Position numbers and translations under genes: made by a program. Shown here piece after piece: positions 1-12,438 of a DNA stretch of 64,000 nt. The first letter of the stretch is position 1. The number at the start of each line of letters is the position of its first letter. Under the pieces are notes generated by a model. That model saw only the letters and a list, made by a program, of their open reading frames with translations, was not told where the DNA came from and made no database searches. Origin of the DNA: Oryzias latipes. Taxonomy: Eukaryota > Chordata > Actinopteri > Beloniformes > Adrianichthyidae. The stretch is taken from assembly GCF_002234675.1 (NCBI RefSeq), contig NC_019871.2, positions 15,718,331-15,782,330 on the forward strand. Direction: 5' to 3'.

Positions 1-173
1 AAAACAACAAATAACAATAGTCGCTGATTTGGGGGTCTTAAGTGTTTGTTTTTGTCTCTGTTTCTTCAAATTACGAATGAATGCACAGAAATTGAAATTA
101 CTGTATCCTTTTTGTGATTTAAAACCAATTGCTGATTTTACAGTCTACATAACCACTGAAGATTTTTGTGTTC

Positions 174-570
174 ACAAAAAAACTTTATTTACATAGCACC
201 TTTCAAGATAAAAATCACAAAGTGCTTCACAGTAAAACACGGTGAAACACAATAAAACACAGTAAAACACAGAATACAGAGAAAATGAAGAAATTTTGCA
301 ATTTTTAAAAGATAGGTTTTTAGCTGCTTTTTAAAAGAAAACACTGAGTCTGCAAATCTGAGGCTGAGAGGAAGGGAGTTCCAGAGGGATGGAGTCACTG
401 CTGCAAAGGCTCTGTCACCTTTAGTTTTTAACCGGATTCTCCTAACAACCAGCAAACCTTGGTCACATGACCTCAGGGACCTGCTGGGAGTGTATGGCTG
501 CAAAAGGTAAAGTAGACCGGTGCTTGGCTATTGAGAGCTGAATATGTAAAATGTTCAAACATTATGGATC
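174..570 (-). mobile_element. 3' fragment of an L2-like LINE retrotransposon
   Basis: The minus strand encodes a peptide ending that I recognise as the reverse-transcriptase ORF C-terminus of fish L2-clade LINEs: LQPYTPSRSLRS, then LLVVRRIRLKTKGDRAF, then SLWNSLPLSLR. It continues into a 3' untranslated end of the usual form (GAAGCACTTTGTGA, then GAAAGGTGCTATGTAAATAAAG). A small deletion near 505 breaks the frame, because upstream residues ALNSQAPVY lie in another frame. The element is 5'-truncated and dead. The clade call rests on remembered C-terminal motifs. Confidence 0.75.
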
Positions 571-1984
571 TGACATGGTGCACCAGAAGATTTTATTCAG
601 GAAATTAATAAGCTGTCCTCATTGATTATCTGTGACTTATTTTAATTGATATTATTATTTTTTTATCTACAGTGTACATTGGGGTTGTGTCACAAGCCTC
701 TCCTGGCTGTTTTAGTTAGGATATTTAGTTAGGAACGTTTTTGTTATTCAGTTTGTTCACAATCATACCCAAAAGTAGTAATAAAAAAATGTAGGAGAGA
801 TTGTAGTTTACACCGGGGATGAGAACTGTCTGATTCCTCAGCTGCTTCTCTTATCCGGGGCTTAATACCATCACACTTGGTCCCATCTCAATGGAATTTC
901 CCAGCTGCTCTGCACTGCTGCTCTTCTAAACAGTCAAATATCATGGATAAACAGACAGACCTTTCATGTGAATCACCTTAAGCCAAAGATGTCTCTATTC
1001 TAACATAAATGCAAATAGCAGATCTTTACTTCACAATACTAAATTCAGTTATTCTGTGATGAATATAACAATCCCTCTCTTTTGAATGTACAACATAAAA
1101 AAACAATGAAGAGAATTCATAAATTCATATCCAGAATATCTGGAATAGACAATAAATCATTCCTATGTGGTGAAAATAAAAAGATCCACTGTCTGTTTAA
1201 AGGACTTATTTTCATGCCACAATAAACGAAGAATGTGGGGATTTAGAGAAAGGAGTTCCTCAAACTCCTAGTGGTGTATTTTACAGCCACAATGGAAGGT
1301 CGGTGGTTAAATTAGTATTCTGTTGCTGAGCCTAACTTCAGCTTTGGTTCTGGCTGGGGTGAGATACGCTTTAACAACGGGTCAATCAAATATTTGTGCT
1401 TTCACGCTCTTCCAGCTTCATTTGTGGGATGGGTGATATCAGCTTTAATGCCACAACACAACCGCTAAATATCACATTAAATGTCTTAGTACCGCTTGTT
1501 GCTTTAAATGCCTTCGTGTCTCCAGTAACAGACACAGAGTATGGCAGATTCAGGGCAGAGTGTTGACTGGAATGGCCACATTAGTCCATCCTCCCAAGAA
1601 CCTGACAGCAGTAAGATAGCCCAGATGGAAACACCAAAATCTTACTGTTGTATCTCAAGCTTAGCTTATTAAATCTGTTGGAATTATGATAATTTATAAA
1701 AGAAGAACAGTTCTGATACTGGGATAAAGTAATCCCATATAAACATCACAAAGACATATATAGTTGTTACAGGGTTTGGAACACTGGCATCTCAACCATA
1801 AAGGGCATTTGCCCTTTAAAGTTGAACTAGCACAGTGCTCTTCTTTAATTAACCAGAATGGAGGCATTGAGTTGAGTCTTTTTATTTGAGCTTTTAAGGT
1901 CATGGAAAAGCCCTGCAAACATGTCTTGGAGCCTAAAATTTTCAAAACAAGGCATTGATGTCAGAAATATAAGAGATCTTTTAA
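571..1984. other. AT-rich non-coding stretch
   Basis: I see no exon with splice consensus, no long conserved-looking reading frame and no terminal repeats. The short open frames present have no domain character. Confidence 0.5.
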
Positions 1985-2290
1985 AGTTCCTCTCTGGTCA
2001 TCTTTTGAGCAATTTTCAAAGTGTTTCCAGTGGTCTTTTAATTAGGATTATGCTGTTTTTAGCCCCCCCCAAAAAAGTAGGACATAGTTTCTGCAGAGCA
2101 GCAGTATTTCATTAGAAATTAGAGTTGTTGGAGGAACCATTGGCGTTGAGAAACCCCCTCCTTCCCTTTTCCCTCCTTGTTGCTGAGAGCTCTCTGTTTA
2201 CACACTTTCCCACTATCTTATAGCCCCTCACAACCCCTACTTTATATTACCGGTGCGACATAAACGGTGACTTTAATGGGGGCTATCCAG
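1985..2290. repeat. Decayed copy of a TTAA-flanked MITE-like family
   Basis: It starts right after TTAA (1981-1984) with AGTTCCTCTCTGGTC. It follows the reverse orientation of the better copy at 54650-55204, sharing blocks such as TTTCTGCAGAGCAGCAG, TTTACACACTTTCCC and AGCCCCTCACAACCCC. The far end is unclear. Confidence 0.5.
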
Positions 2291-4654
2291 TTTTGAGCCA
2301 GATTTTAGCTCAGACAAGGAAAACGAAAAACGTTAATGGATCTGCAAGTAAATGCATCAGGTAGACATTGGCCCGCCCATTTCAGTCACTGTGTCACAAT
2401 TGAGAGCTTTTTCAAACTATATTTTAACCTGCTCCTCATTCACAGTGTTTTGAAGAAATAAATACTTAGAAACATTATTTTAAGCTTAATTTCTTTCATA
2501 TTTACCCTCCATCATGAGAAAAATACATGTTAAAAACACCAAAAACACTGAAGTGGATCTAAACGTGAACATCTTGAGAGTTAACAGATAAATGAACCAT
2601 GTCCACAAAATAGCTTAGTGCTGGAGGCTTTCTCCGAAAGTGTAACTGAATCATGCAAGTCAAAAACAAACAAACAAAAAAATGCTGTAGAGAAAATGAT
2701 GAGTATAGATGGATTTTTTTCAAGTTGTCACATCAGCATTTATAACGTTTGTATAGGTTGTTAAAAAAAAATACACTCTAGCATGGTACAAGCACAAGAA
2801 AATTAAGAAAATCTGCCATTTTGTTTTTTTTATGCATTTCTGTATGAGTTACATTACAGCATTTCAAAGTTCGTTATTTTTGCCTCGTGTGCTGGCTAAG
2901 ACCATGTTATTTGTAACCTCACAGCAGAAACACTTCACAGTTGAAACGTTTTCTTCAGCTGCAATTTGTTAAAGTTTTCATCATCCCAAAACACTCAGAA
3001 GCTGTGGTCTGCATTGAAATGAGAAGTCTGGACAGAGCGAGATGTCTCCTTGCCCTCGGTGGGCTGATGCTCCCAAGTGCTGTCTCCTCTAAGTCCAAAC
3101 TCGCATCCTAAGGCAACCCGTGCTCCGCATGTATTTATACATGACGCCTGTCAACTTAAAAGCCATCAAGCGGATTTTCTTTTCTCTTTCATCCTTCCAG
3201 TCCATCTATTTCTTTTGTTTATTGTAACGTTTTCTTTTTCTTTGTTAGTTGATAGAATAACCTCTACTATTGCTATCACCTTGGTGCAGAAACATATATT
3301 TTTGAGTCTTGTCCCTTTGCATTATCATGCCATTTAATGCTGCTTTGACTTTAAGGGAGGCCACAAAACGCAGAGTGGGGCCTCATCAAACCCTCTTTTT
3401 CTTTGTCTCATTTGCCTATGTTAAATAAGTTTTCTTAAAAAAGGAACCTGCTTATGCATACTTGGAGCTCGACTATTAATAATTCTTTTGTGTTCTTTTT
3501 GATGAGATGCAAGTTGGACTGCCAGTGCCACCCGAATGCTGTGAGGCAGGGGATGAAGAGGAAAGGATGCAAAAAGGGGATTCAAAGAGTTAGAAGGGAA
3601 AGTAAAAGAGAAAGATAAGAGGATGGGATGGGCGGGGGGCCAGGGGAAACTGGAGGGAGTCCATAAAAAACATGAAATGACACCACACAAGAAAGATCAA
3701 AAGTACCCTGCTGTCAAAAAGTTATCCAAAATAAGGATTGTAAATTTAGAAAAAAACAAAAAAGGCGTATTTATTTTTCTTTAATTCAGGCATTTGTTCT
3801 GTTGTTTTCAAAAACTGGGACACTCCAAAAGGAGCAATGTGGCTCAAAAACATGAATGTGCACATCTAAACTAACTTTGTGCTTTGTACTTTTGCATGTT
3901 TACTTGGTGGTTGTCAGGAACCTGCGCTTTTGAAATATTTAGATATGCAGCCTTTTAACAGGATATGTTTATTACTTCAGCCTCAACAGTCGATAGGGAG
4001 CAGCATGATTTGGTGTGTTTGTGGCACAGCCCATTCACGGTGTCCTGCTGTGATAGTGCTGTTTGACTGGCAGTGTTTGTGCATGAGGTTTTACACAGTA
4101 GTTCATGCGATATCAGACATGGGAGTATGACTATTCTACTTTACACAAAAAAGCCAGAGATAAGGTTGTTAATGTGTTTAATTTAGTGTTACAAAACAAT
4201 GCAAAAAAATAATAATATGCTGTATAATTTAAGTTTTTCTTTTAGTATTAATGAAAAACACAATGTGAACTATAAAGCTTAAAGTCAATCTAAATGTTTA
4301 AAAGAAACACATTTTACTTATGATGTACTTAGAAATGTGTGTGCTCTTAAATACAAATCACATATTTTTTTCTGAGTTCATAGTTGATTAAGTCATAGGC
4401 TTTTTCATTGTGTTAACTAAAACCCAAAGTAACCTGTGTGATAAGTAATAAGTTCTATGTGTCCTTGTGTTCTTTTTTTCCAGACTATCATCTGTTTAAT
4501 TACTTTAAACACCTTTTCTGTCAGCATTGTTGCCTCATGTTATATATGTTTTATAGGATCTTGTATTGCCCAGTTTCCCCTTGTCACAGTCACACTTGAT
4601 CCAAATTTTATTTATCCACCATCTGTTCTAATTTAAGTTAATGATGATAATAAG
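2291..4654. other. Non-coding stretch, nothing recognised
   Basis: The stretch is AT-rich with poly-purine and poly-pyrimidine runs. The 83-90 residue open frames inside are low-complexity and lack splice or domain support. Confidence 0.45.
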
Positions 4655-4812
4655 TGTCAAGGTTTTTGTTCATCCTTGTCACGTCATCTGCTTTGTCATC
4701 AATTTTGTTATGCCCCCTTTGTTCATGGTTTTGTCATATTTAAGTTTATCAAGTTTAAATTTCCATCCACAAGCCTGGTCTCCTGTATTTCGGGTCCACC
4801 GTTAACCTGACA
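4655..4812 (+). mobile_element. Possible short solo LTR relic
   Basis: The segment begins TGTCAAGG and ends CCTGACA, so its ends form the short TG...CA inverted repeat of an LTR. It has a TATTTAAG TATA-like box near 4738 and the GC-poor leader typical of fish gypsy LTRs. No target duplication is visible and it is short, so it may be internally deleted or a chance match. Confidence 0.3.
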
Positions 4813-5092
4813 CATTTGAATGTGCTTGAGCGCAGACCTGTTGTTTTTTCTGCAATATAAGACCACTTAAAAAGCCTTTCATTTTTTCAAAAACGACAGT
4901 ACGCCTTAGAATCAAGAGCACCTTTTGTATGGATTCATTCTGGTTGTGTTTGTTGATGTGGAAGTAATCTTGAGAGATATATAGCGCTAAGTCAAAATAT
5001 CAATCTGTTTTTTTTTTGCAAACAAGTCTGGGTGTATGTTAAGTACTTCAACAAGACTAACGTGTAGCAGTGTCAGATTGTGTTTTATTTAA

Positions 5093-5277
5093 CCCTTGTG
5101 CTATCCTAGGCACATTAACATTGGGAGTTGGGTCATCTAGACCCACTAGACAGTGCGCTGAACCTTTTTTCTTCAATGATTTGTGATCTTCACTGATGTC
5201 CATAGATTCAGTAAAATCTTTCTGCCTTTATCCACCTTTGTCATGGTAGGGAGAACACGTCAATGTAAGGGTGGGGT
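5093..5277 (+). mobile_element. TTAA-flanked MITE-like element, copy 1
   Basis: The element follows TTAA (5089-5092) and starts CCCTTGTGCTATCCT. It shares the core GGGAGTTGGGTCATCTAGAC and the block TTTTTTCTTCAATGATTTGTGAT with 32200-32405, and resembles 47563-47777 read in reverse. TTAA target sites with CCC...GGG ends are a piggyBac hallmark. The right terminus is truncated (GTGGGGTTTAA). No transposase is present. Confidence 0.65.
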
Positions 5278-5303
5278 TTAAAATGCATTAAGCGCAAAAT
5301 TCC

Positions 5304-5408
5304 TGGACTTGGGCCTCTCTTGCATAGGTTTTGCTTTATCCCATAGATGGCAGCACTAGTTATCCAATATGGCAGCGCCCCATTTAATTCAAGAAGTGCC
5401 CAAGTCCA
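5304..5408. repeat. Short inverted repeat around TGGACTTGGGC
   Basis: TGGACTTGGGC at 5304-5314 is inverted as GCCCAAGTCCA at 5398-5408, and a third, direct copy occurs at 5575-5585. The arms could be the ends of a tiny non-autonomous element, but no target duplication is apparent. Confidence 0.35.
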
Positions 5409-7610
5409 GAGACTTTAGTTTGCTAGTCTTCTGAAATTATAAAAGTGAAGTGCTTCATATTATAGCATTTGTAAGCTATGAACTGGTGCTAAATCTGGGT
5501 AAAGTATTAATCATTTGGTGTAACCTCCCTTTAAGCTATGCAATTAAAATCATTTCCATGAAAAACAAACATCTTGGACTTGGGCCCCTTTTAAACTAAC
5601 CGATTCATGTGGTCCATCACTCTTTTTTCATCTGTCAAAAAGTTTTTGAAATTCTGCCTCCTTTTTGTTTTGGCTCCATTCTTAAGAAATGGTAAGTATC
5701 CAGCACTGCTGGTTTTGGCTGACAGTAAGCTGCAATAAATTAGGAATATCCAGTTTTATACAGTCAAATTATGCATTATTTATTCATTTATTTTTGCTTT
5801 TCTATTTTTTTTAAACTTGAGTGTCAGCAGCTAACAGTCCTTTCTGTCTGCAGGTCTTGTTCAGCTTTTTTCCAAAAAATCTCATCAGTCTAAAGAGGTT
5901 CTGTAATTTTTACCTTCCTGTCATCCTGACAGCTCATGTTCGTCGAAAAATGTAACAGGTGTCGCCACCAAAGTGTCACATGTACTAAAAAAAGTTTAAT
6001 AACAAAATTACTGTTCCATGCTTCCATCTTTTCTCACAATTCACAGCCTGCAATCTATGACCTACTCATCACTATGTCAATACTCTCACTTATGTATATT
6101 ACTTAATAATAAAACATTTCACATAAACCTTACAGCATGGATTTTTCAAGAAAAGAATTGTTTCATTATGTGATATGATTATGATGCTCTGGCTGCTTAA
6201 TATTTTTGGATGATGAGACTACAAACTGTTTTCCTTGCTGTGCAGATCTATTATAAACAGGAGACCTTTTATTGGCTGTATGCCTCTTGTCTTCTGGTGA
6301 TATTATGGCCTCCTGCATATATGATGGGCCATAAAATAAACAATTTCTTACAGTAGATAGTTGAACTTTTATTGAGAAGCTTTATGTTCTCTAACAATAT
6401 TCCTTCACATATTTATTGGAGACATTGAAAATATATGGTATTTATGTCACAAAGTTTGCAAGCAAAGTCTTATTATGAAACAATAAACCTTCTGACACTA
6501 CTAATATTATTACTTATGAATAATTTGAATAATGTCTTATGGCAACACCGTTTTGGGCAGTGGACTGGAGTATCAGTAAATGGGAAAGGACAACACATAT
6601 ACACTCCACCTTACTTTTTGAACCAAATAATGTTTACAATATTTACATGGTTTGGAAATGGAAATACATCTCAGCAGATATTCATAGGAAAAGGAAACCA
6701 ATGTGTCTGAGGTTGGGTAAATGAGTCAATTAATCTGAACTTCTTAGCAAGCCCTGCCACCATTTTATGTTTTAGTTTGATGCAAATATGTTGTTTTGTG
6801 AAATATCAAATATGAATACATTGAAATGCCTCTATTTTAAACAACCTGTTTTTATGATTGTTAGCTAAAATGTTAACAATATTCCTGGATAATGACTCAA
6901 AAAAAAGGAGGCTACTGTGGTTAAAAGTGAAGTTATTGCCTGCTACAAAGGAAGTTCAGCACAAAAAATGACAGGTTTATATTAGCAATTTACTATTTGT
7001 TGAGGTAAAAATAAAAATCTAACTCGACAGCCTCACTCACACAAAATAATTGTATTTCAGTTCAGGTAAAGTTGAAATGTCTTCCCTTACTTGATAGCTA
7101 GCTGCACTTTGTGAAAAACAAAAAGCAGAACAGAAAAAATAATTAGCTCGCAACTAGATTCAAAACAGCAAAACCCTCAAACACTGCACAATTTAATCAG
7201 TGTATCATAAAATTGTCACAAATTGGCTTTTTTTTTCCCAAAACACCGTGTGCAAATATTATATGTTTATGGACAAAGGTGTTTCAGCAGGGCTTACTCT
7301 GTTTTAGCTAACTATAGGGACAGCTTGCAGCTGATTGATAGCAGGAATAGGGTTCTCCTATCACTCATAAGATGCTAGCAGCCCCACAGTAAAACTCCAG
7401 AACTCCAATGCAGCCAGGACAGCCAAACCCGCTGGCTTTAAGTTACCACCATTCAGTTCCATCAAAGTGCGTGCACATCTGTGCAAGTACATAAAGAAGG
7501 CTGTACTCGGCTACTTTTAATTGCTTTGTGGTTAGTACTAGAGAAGAGCATCACAGGATAAATGACATATTTTAGTAACCATGTCGTGTAACTCCAATTC
7601 AAAATGTTTT
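5409..7610. other. Non-coding stretch, nothing recognised
   Basis: It is AT-rich. Two overlapping small open frames near 6435-6724 have no homology that I recognise and no exon signals. Confidence 0.4.
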
Positions 7611-7760
7611 TGTTCGACATATCCCTTCAGTGGTCGCCACAGCGAATCAAGTTTCACTGATTTGTACTGGTGGTTTGGCAGAGATTTTTATGCCTGATGC
7701 CCTTAATGACACAACTTTGTATTTCATTCAGGCTGGGGACCGGCACAGGGAGACTCAAAA
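7611..7760 (-). repeat. 3' end of a fish non-LTR element, reverse orientation
   Basis: CCTTCAGTGGTCGCCACAGC, then GATGCCCTTAATGACACAAC, then GGCTGGGGACCGGCAC is the reverse complement of a common fish LINE-type 3' tail. A forward relative lies at 46495-46650. Confidence 0.5.
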
Positions 7761-7788
7761 ATGGGACCCCCTTGTAGCTGCATAGTTA

Positions 7789-8471
7789 AGGCCCGTACAC
7801 ACTGGGACGAATTTCGCGCGCGATATTCGCTGACGTTTAACGCCTCGTGACTAAACAAAGGGCACCAATGTGAGTGTGCACACCGACGCGAAAGAACGCC
7901 ACGTGTCAAAGCGTCACTTTTTAAAAAACGCCTCGGGTTCGTTTTTTTTTGGTTTGACGCCCCGCGTCGAAAACTATACGACCAATGAGATTGGCGCTTT
8001 TGCACACGTGTCTGGAGCTTCTGAAGTTACAGTAAAACACAACTTGGGGGCGCTCAAACACAAAACTGCCTTTCTGAGCACATATACCAGCGAAGAAGAT
8101 AGACACCAATTAGCGTCTACACTGCCGCGAAGAAATAATGACGGACATTCTAAAATATCCCCAAACCACCATTTCAAGCACCAGTAGGAGCAACTGGTGC
8201 TTGAAATATTCATGTTTTCTTTGTATGATTCTGACAAGCGCGTAAATACTTGCTCTCTTCTTCTGAGTGAAAAGCGACTTTAAGAAACATAAAGTTGCGC
8301 AGCGCCACCTTGTGTACAGGAGTATTTCTGTTTTACATTAAGCGTCATCTAATGTCAGGGAATGAAATTGCCTGTTCGCTCGGCTCATCGTCAGCGAAAA
8401 TCGCCTGGGTGTGAACACAAAAAACGTGGCAAAAAACGCTGGCGAATATTCGTCCCGGTGTGTACGGGCCT
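7789..8471. mobile_element. Non-autonomous PIF/Harbinger-like DNA transposon
   Basis: Its 24-bp terminal inverted repeats begin AGGCCCGTACACAC and differ at one position. They are flanked by a TTA direct duplication (7786-7788 and 8472-8474), the 3-bp target typical of PIF/Harbinger. The 683-bp interior is unusually GC- and CpG-rich for this region (CGCGCGCG near 7816) and contains an inverted repeat around GCACCAGTAGGAGCAACTGG. The small open frames inside show no transposase motif. Confidence 0.75.
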
Positions 8472-8699
8472 TTAGGCAGTAGCATCAAAAATCTTGCACT
8501 TTAAAATATCCACTAATAATAACACTGAGAAATAATGCCAGAATATGATGTGATATGTGACGTTTTGCACAAAAATGTGCTAATACTTGCCTAGTAAAAA
8601 ATAGTCAAATTCAACAATATTACAACTGCTTCAAACTACACATACACAGGTTTACAAAGAATGATACCAAATACACAAAAATGCAATATTTTAATAATT

Positions 8700-8945
8700 G
8701 ATACTTTATTTATCCCACAATGTGGAGATTCTTCTCCACATTTGACCCATCCCCTGGGGGAGCGGTGGGCTGCAGCCACACCGCGCCCAGGAGTGTAGTA
8801 GTTTTAAGAGTCTTGCCCAAGGACCCTCACTGGGTGATGTAAATTACTTGCCATTGATATGGTAATTGCCCCCAGTACCATTGTTCATTCCCCTCTGGGA
8901 AGAGAACCCTGGATTCCTGCATGGTAGCCTTTCACCTTACCAACA
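8700..8945 (-). mobile_element. tRNA-derived SINE unit, downstream member of a tandem pair
   Basis: Read on the minus strand, it has a tRNA-like head. A box A-like TAGCTCTGTTGGTAAGGTG (starting about 8951) is followed by a box B-like GGGTTCTCTTCCC. The body ends GATGGGTCAAATGTGGAG and an AATAAAGTATC tail. The same body-end motif occurs in the adjoining unit. Confidence 0.55.
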
Positions 8946-9124
8946 GAGCTACCCAGCCCCAGTCGAAAATTGTTCTCCGCATTTAACCCATCCCTCAGGG
9001 GAGCGATGAGCTGCAGGCTGGCCACGCTCGGGGGGCAACAGCTGGCTGGGGAGAGCGGGGATCAATCCGCCAACCCTTCGGTTGTTAGATGACCGCTCTA
9101 CTACCTGAGCTAAAATGCCGCCCG
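8946..9124 (-). mobile_element. tRNA-derived SINE unit, upstream member of a tandem pair
   Basis: The minus strand starts GGCGGCATTTTAGCTCAGG, a box A-like start, then GGATTGATCCCC as a box B-like motif. The body ends GATGGGTTAAATGCGGAG, and the next tRNA-like head follows directly. Confidence 0.55.
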
Positions 9125-12105
9125 TCAAGTATAATTGAGGTCTCCTCGACTGGGTTCGAGTTGGGTTGGTCAGCTCAGAGGTCAAGATAATCTTCAAGTT
9201 TTTGCATTTTTGATGGAATTTGTCGGAGAACTTATCAGTAATATCACAATCTGCTATGCTCCCAAAACGTTTTATTTTTTAAATCTTGTTTTAAAGACTT
9301 CAATGAGAACATCCTGATCTGTTACAGCACTTACTGATTTGTAAATATCACCACCTGTTCCTGATGTTAGATAATCTTTACTCTGACTTTGTTAGGATTT
9401 CCTTTGCATATTGTACATCACTATGCCTTTATTAACTTCGAATGGACTCATCTCCACGTCATTAAAGTATCAATGCACTTAATGAGTCTGCTTAGTGATG
9501 AGATAGATCAAAAGTGAAATGGTGGACAGATTTAAATTAATAGCATCTTTGCAAAGCACTGTCCATCAGATAGCTTATATAGTTTGACACTGGCCAGTGT
9601 AAGGTTTCATACAATGACACAACACCACAAGCTACAAGACAGGGATAAATGGTTTTGGCAAGTGGAAATGTTGTCACTGCAGCATTGAGCGGGAAAAACA
9701 TTTCTGGAGAAGGCCAAAGCAGCAGATACCACCAAAAGAAAGCAGTTACATGACAAGCAGTTCATTTTGTTGTTCTATTGTTTATTTGTATGCTTGTTTT
9801 GTTTTCTTTTTGATTTCTTCTTTTCTGCCCTCTGAGGCCCAACTGCCATCTGAGCAGCATCTCAGCAGGAGATATATAGGTTATTGGATCCTTTGCTCAT
9901 AGGCTCAGTGGTATTTTTGGCTTGGCAACAGAAGGATAACTAGAATCACTTTCTCTCTACTGACTGATTTTTCTTAAGCATGCAGGATTTTGTGCCTAGG
10001 TTCAGCCACACTGCTGCTCAATCTTGCGGTAAGCTTTCAACCCACTCCCTACTGTTGATTTTGCTTCGCTGTTTGATATTAGGTAGGTCTATGAATATAG
10101 TCCACCAGATTTGCAGCTTCTTCACCAAGCTGCGCAAGCTTTTGTTCCAGCCTTTCCTGTTCATTTATCACATAATCCACTACAGGGACAAGCAATTTGC
10201 CAATGAAGTTTAATCATTTATCCATTGTCATTGTAAAATGTTTTTGGGACATCATGACTGAATTTTTGAGAGTGCACTTTTAGGAGCTAATAAAACATTA
10301 AAATAAAAGTAGCTGTGGTCACAGAAGGGAACGAAAAATCGCTGTGGAGTTATAAAAATGTCATTGTACGTTGTTGTCTTTTCAAGCAATCGTTAATCTT
10401 TACACCAACAAATTGTCCTTGTCTGTTAGTTTGTTTCTGATTATTTAGTTCGCTTTTCCGTCACTCACTGGATCTGTGTATCCAGTCATGCAGGACGGTC
10501 AAAGCATTTGTATCTGATTGCAGTCTGGACTCTGACTGGGCCATTAAAGTATGCTGATACTTGTTTAGGTTATAAACATTTTATCACCAAAGCTAACAAA
10601 TTATCAACATTTATTACCAACTCTATATAAACTAGGGTAGCAATTATACATTGCTCTTCCATCAGTGTCTTTTTACATTCTCACAATCGTTCAAAATGAG
10701 ACTATAGGTTCAAAAAATTATCTTTAAAAACTTTAGATCTCATTTTGGATATTCTGACCTTTATGCCACCATGTACAACACAGATGTTGTTCTGCTTTAT
10801 AAAAAAAATTTAAGAAACACATTAAAAAATGTTAACTGACAAAGTTAACTGACAAAATCATAAAAAGTCTTATCGGGGTGTGAATGACTATTGGATGGGT
10901 GGGTACTGGATTTATCATTGAAAAATAAATTCACTTCCTTTTTTACATTTACCACTTTTCACATTATAAAACTTCAAATGACATTCATTCACATTTTTTA
11001 TGTTTCCTTCAGCAATGGATTCAAATTGAAAGCTGCCACTATGTCATCATGGTTTTATGAGAAAGTCTCCAACATTTCCCGTGTGGGGAATACTTGAATG
11101 GTACTTTTTATCTAACCATGACCATGTGTGTCAATAGAATCTTCAAGTTGCAGTAAAATGGCAAAACATTTATTTGCATTTAAGTACCCAAAGGTTAATT
11201 GGTTTGAAATTGCCACTGAGAACCAATTCGCCCACTTTTATCAGAAAAGCTTAGTTTCAGTCAGAACCCATTTAGTATTCCACCATGCTGTTGGATTTTA
11301 CAATTGCTCGGCACTTAGCCCAATCCAGTTCAACCTATATCAAATTCTTTCAGCTTAGTGAGTTTCATGGTGGAGTGAAAGTCAAATCCACATGAGGTAA
11401 GTGTTTTTGATCCCCAGCACTAATATCTGAAACAAAAAGGTGCTTCAAAAAATACAATGTGTGGGTGTTCTTTTTTTTCAATTTGCTCTGGAAAAGTACC
11501 ATTAGGGTAAATGTAATGACAAAAACCAGCATGTTAATTCACTGTTAAAAAAAGTACAAAGCTTTGAGGAACCTGGTAGATTTGCAGATCACTTATTTCC
11601 ATGAGCGTGGCATTTATGGTTCTTAGTGAAATCTTTATACAGTTAAATGAGCAATAGAGTTTGTATACTCTTTAATGGCTAAACTTTATCATCATAAAGT
11701 CCCACTACCAAATCTTCACCAAATGCTGAATTTGTGAAACACGAAAACTGTTCCATAACGTTTTATTCATTCAACCCCTCAGAGATTTGAGACCTTCCTA
11801 TATCACATGGTAGCAGAATGAGCAACAAAAAAAATAATAAAACTACTAATGAGGTCATAACCTTTGTGTGTAAAAATGGTGAAAGCAGCTCTTTAAATGA
11901 ACACAGGCAAAAAAAAAGGCACCAAGCTGTACCTGCATTCTGACACATTGTAATTATCCTGTTGCAGTACTGCTCTCAGCTTGGCCACCTCTGAACTACT
12001 GGGGTAAAGTTAAAAAAAGAACAAGCTAAAAAAATAATCTAAGGCTGGACACATGCATACTAAAAAAAAGTCCGCACTCTTCTTAGACATACAAATAATA
12101 AACCC
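9125..12105. other. Non-coding stretch, nothing recognised
   Basis: It is AT-rich with several 60-77 residue open frames lacking splice signals or domain motifs. Confidence 0.4.
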
Positions 12106-12120
12106 TAACTTTGCTGGACT
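12106..12120 (+). repeat. 5' target-site duplication of the LINE insertion
   Basis: TAACTTTGCTGGACT is repeated exactly at 14440-14454 and brackets the retrotransposon. Confidence 0.9.
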
Positions 12121-12388
12121 TTGCCATAAAGTGACCTGGGTTTCACCTGACCATCGTACAGAAAACCAAATTGATCACATTTGCATCTCCAGCAACTTCA
12201 GACGCTCTATGCAAGACGTGCGATCCAAAAGGGGTGCTGACGTTGGATCTGATCACCATCTCGTCATTGGGAAATTCAAGCTGAAACTAAAGAAGTACCT
12301 TACACAAGGAACAACCCAGATGAGAAGATACAACGTAGAACAACTCATGGACCAGAACACACGAGCTAACTTCAAGCTGGAACTCAGA
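12121..12388 (+). pseudogene. C-terminal remnant of retrotransposon APE-type endonuclease
   Basis: The frame reads CHKVTWVSPDHRTENQIDHI, then GADVGSDHHLVIGKFKLK. SDHHLV is the conserved end motif of APE-type endonucleases of non-LTR elements, with its terminal His. The catalytic N-terminal half was lost by 5' truncation. The open frame appears to start at 12053, but that ATG is in host DNA upstream of the duplication. A one-base deletion near 12389 separates this part from the reverse transcriptase frame. Confidence 0.8.
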
Positions 12389-12438
12389 ACAGATTTGCCC
12401 TCCTGAGACAGCTACCAGAAGATGCGAGCGTAGAACAA

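Noticed and set aside
7724..8237. Four overlapping frames of 62-105 codons in the Harbinger-like element
   Set aside because: They lie inside a non-autonomous element on both strands, and no transposase or Myb-like motif is present.
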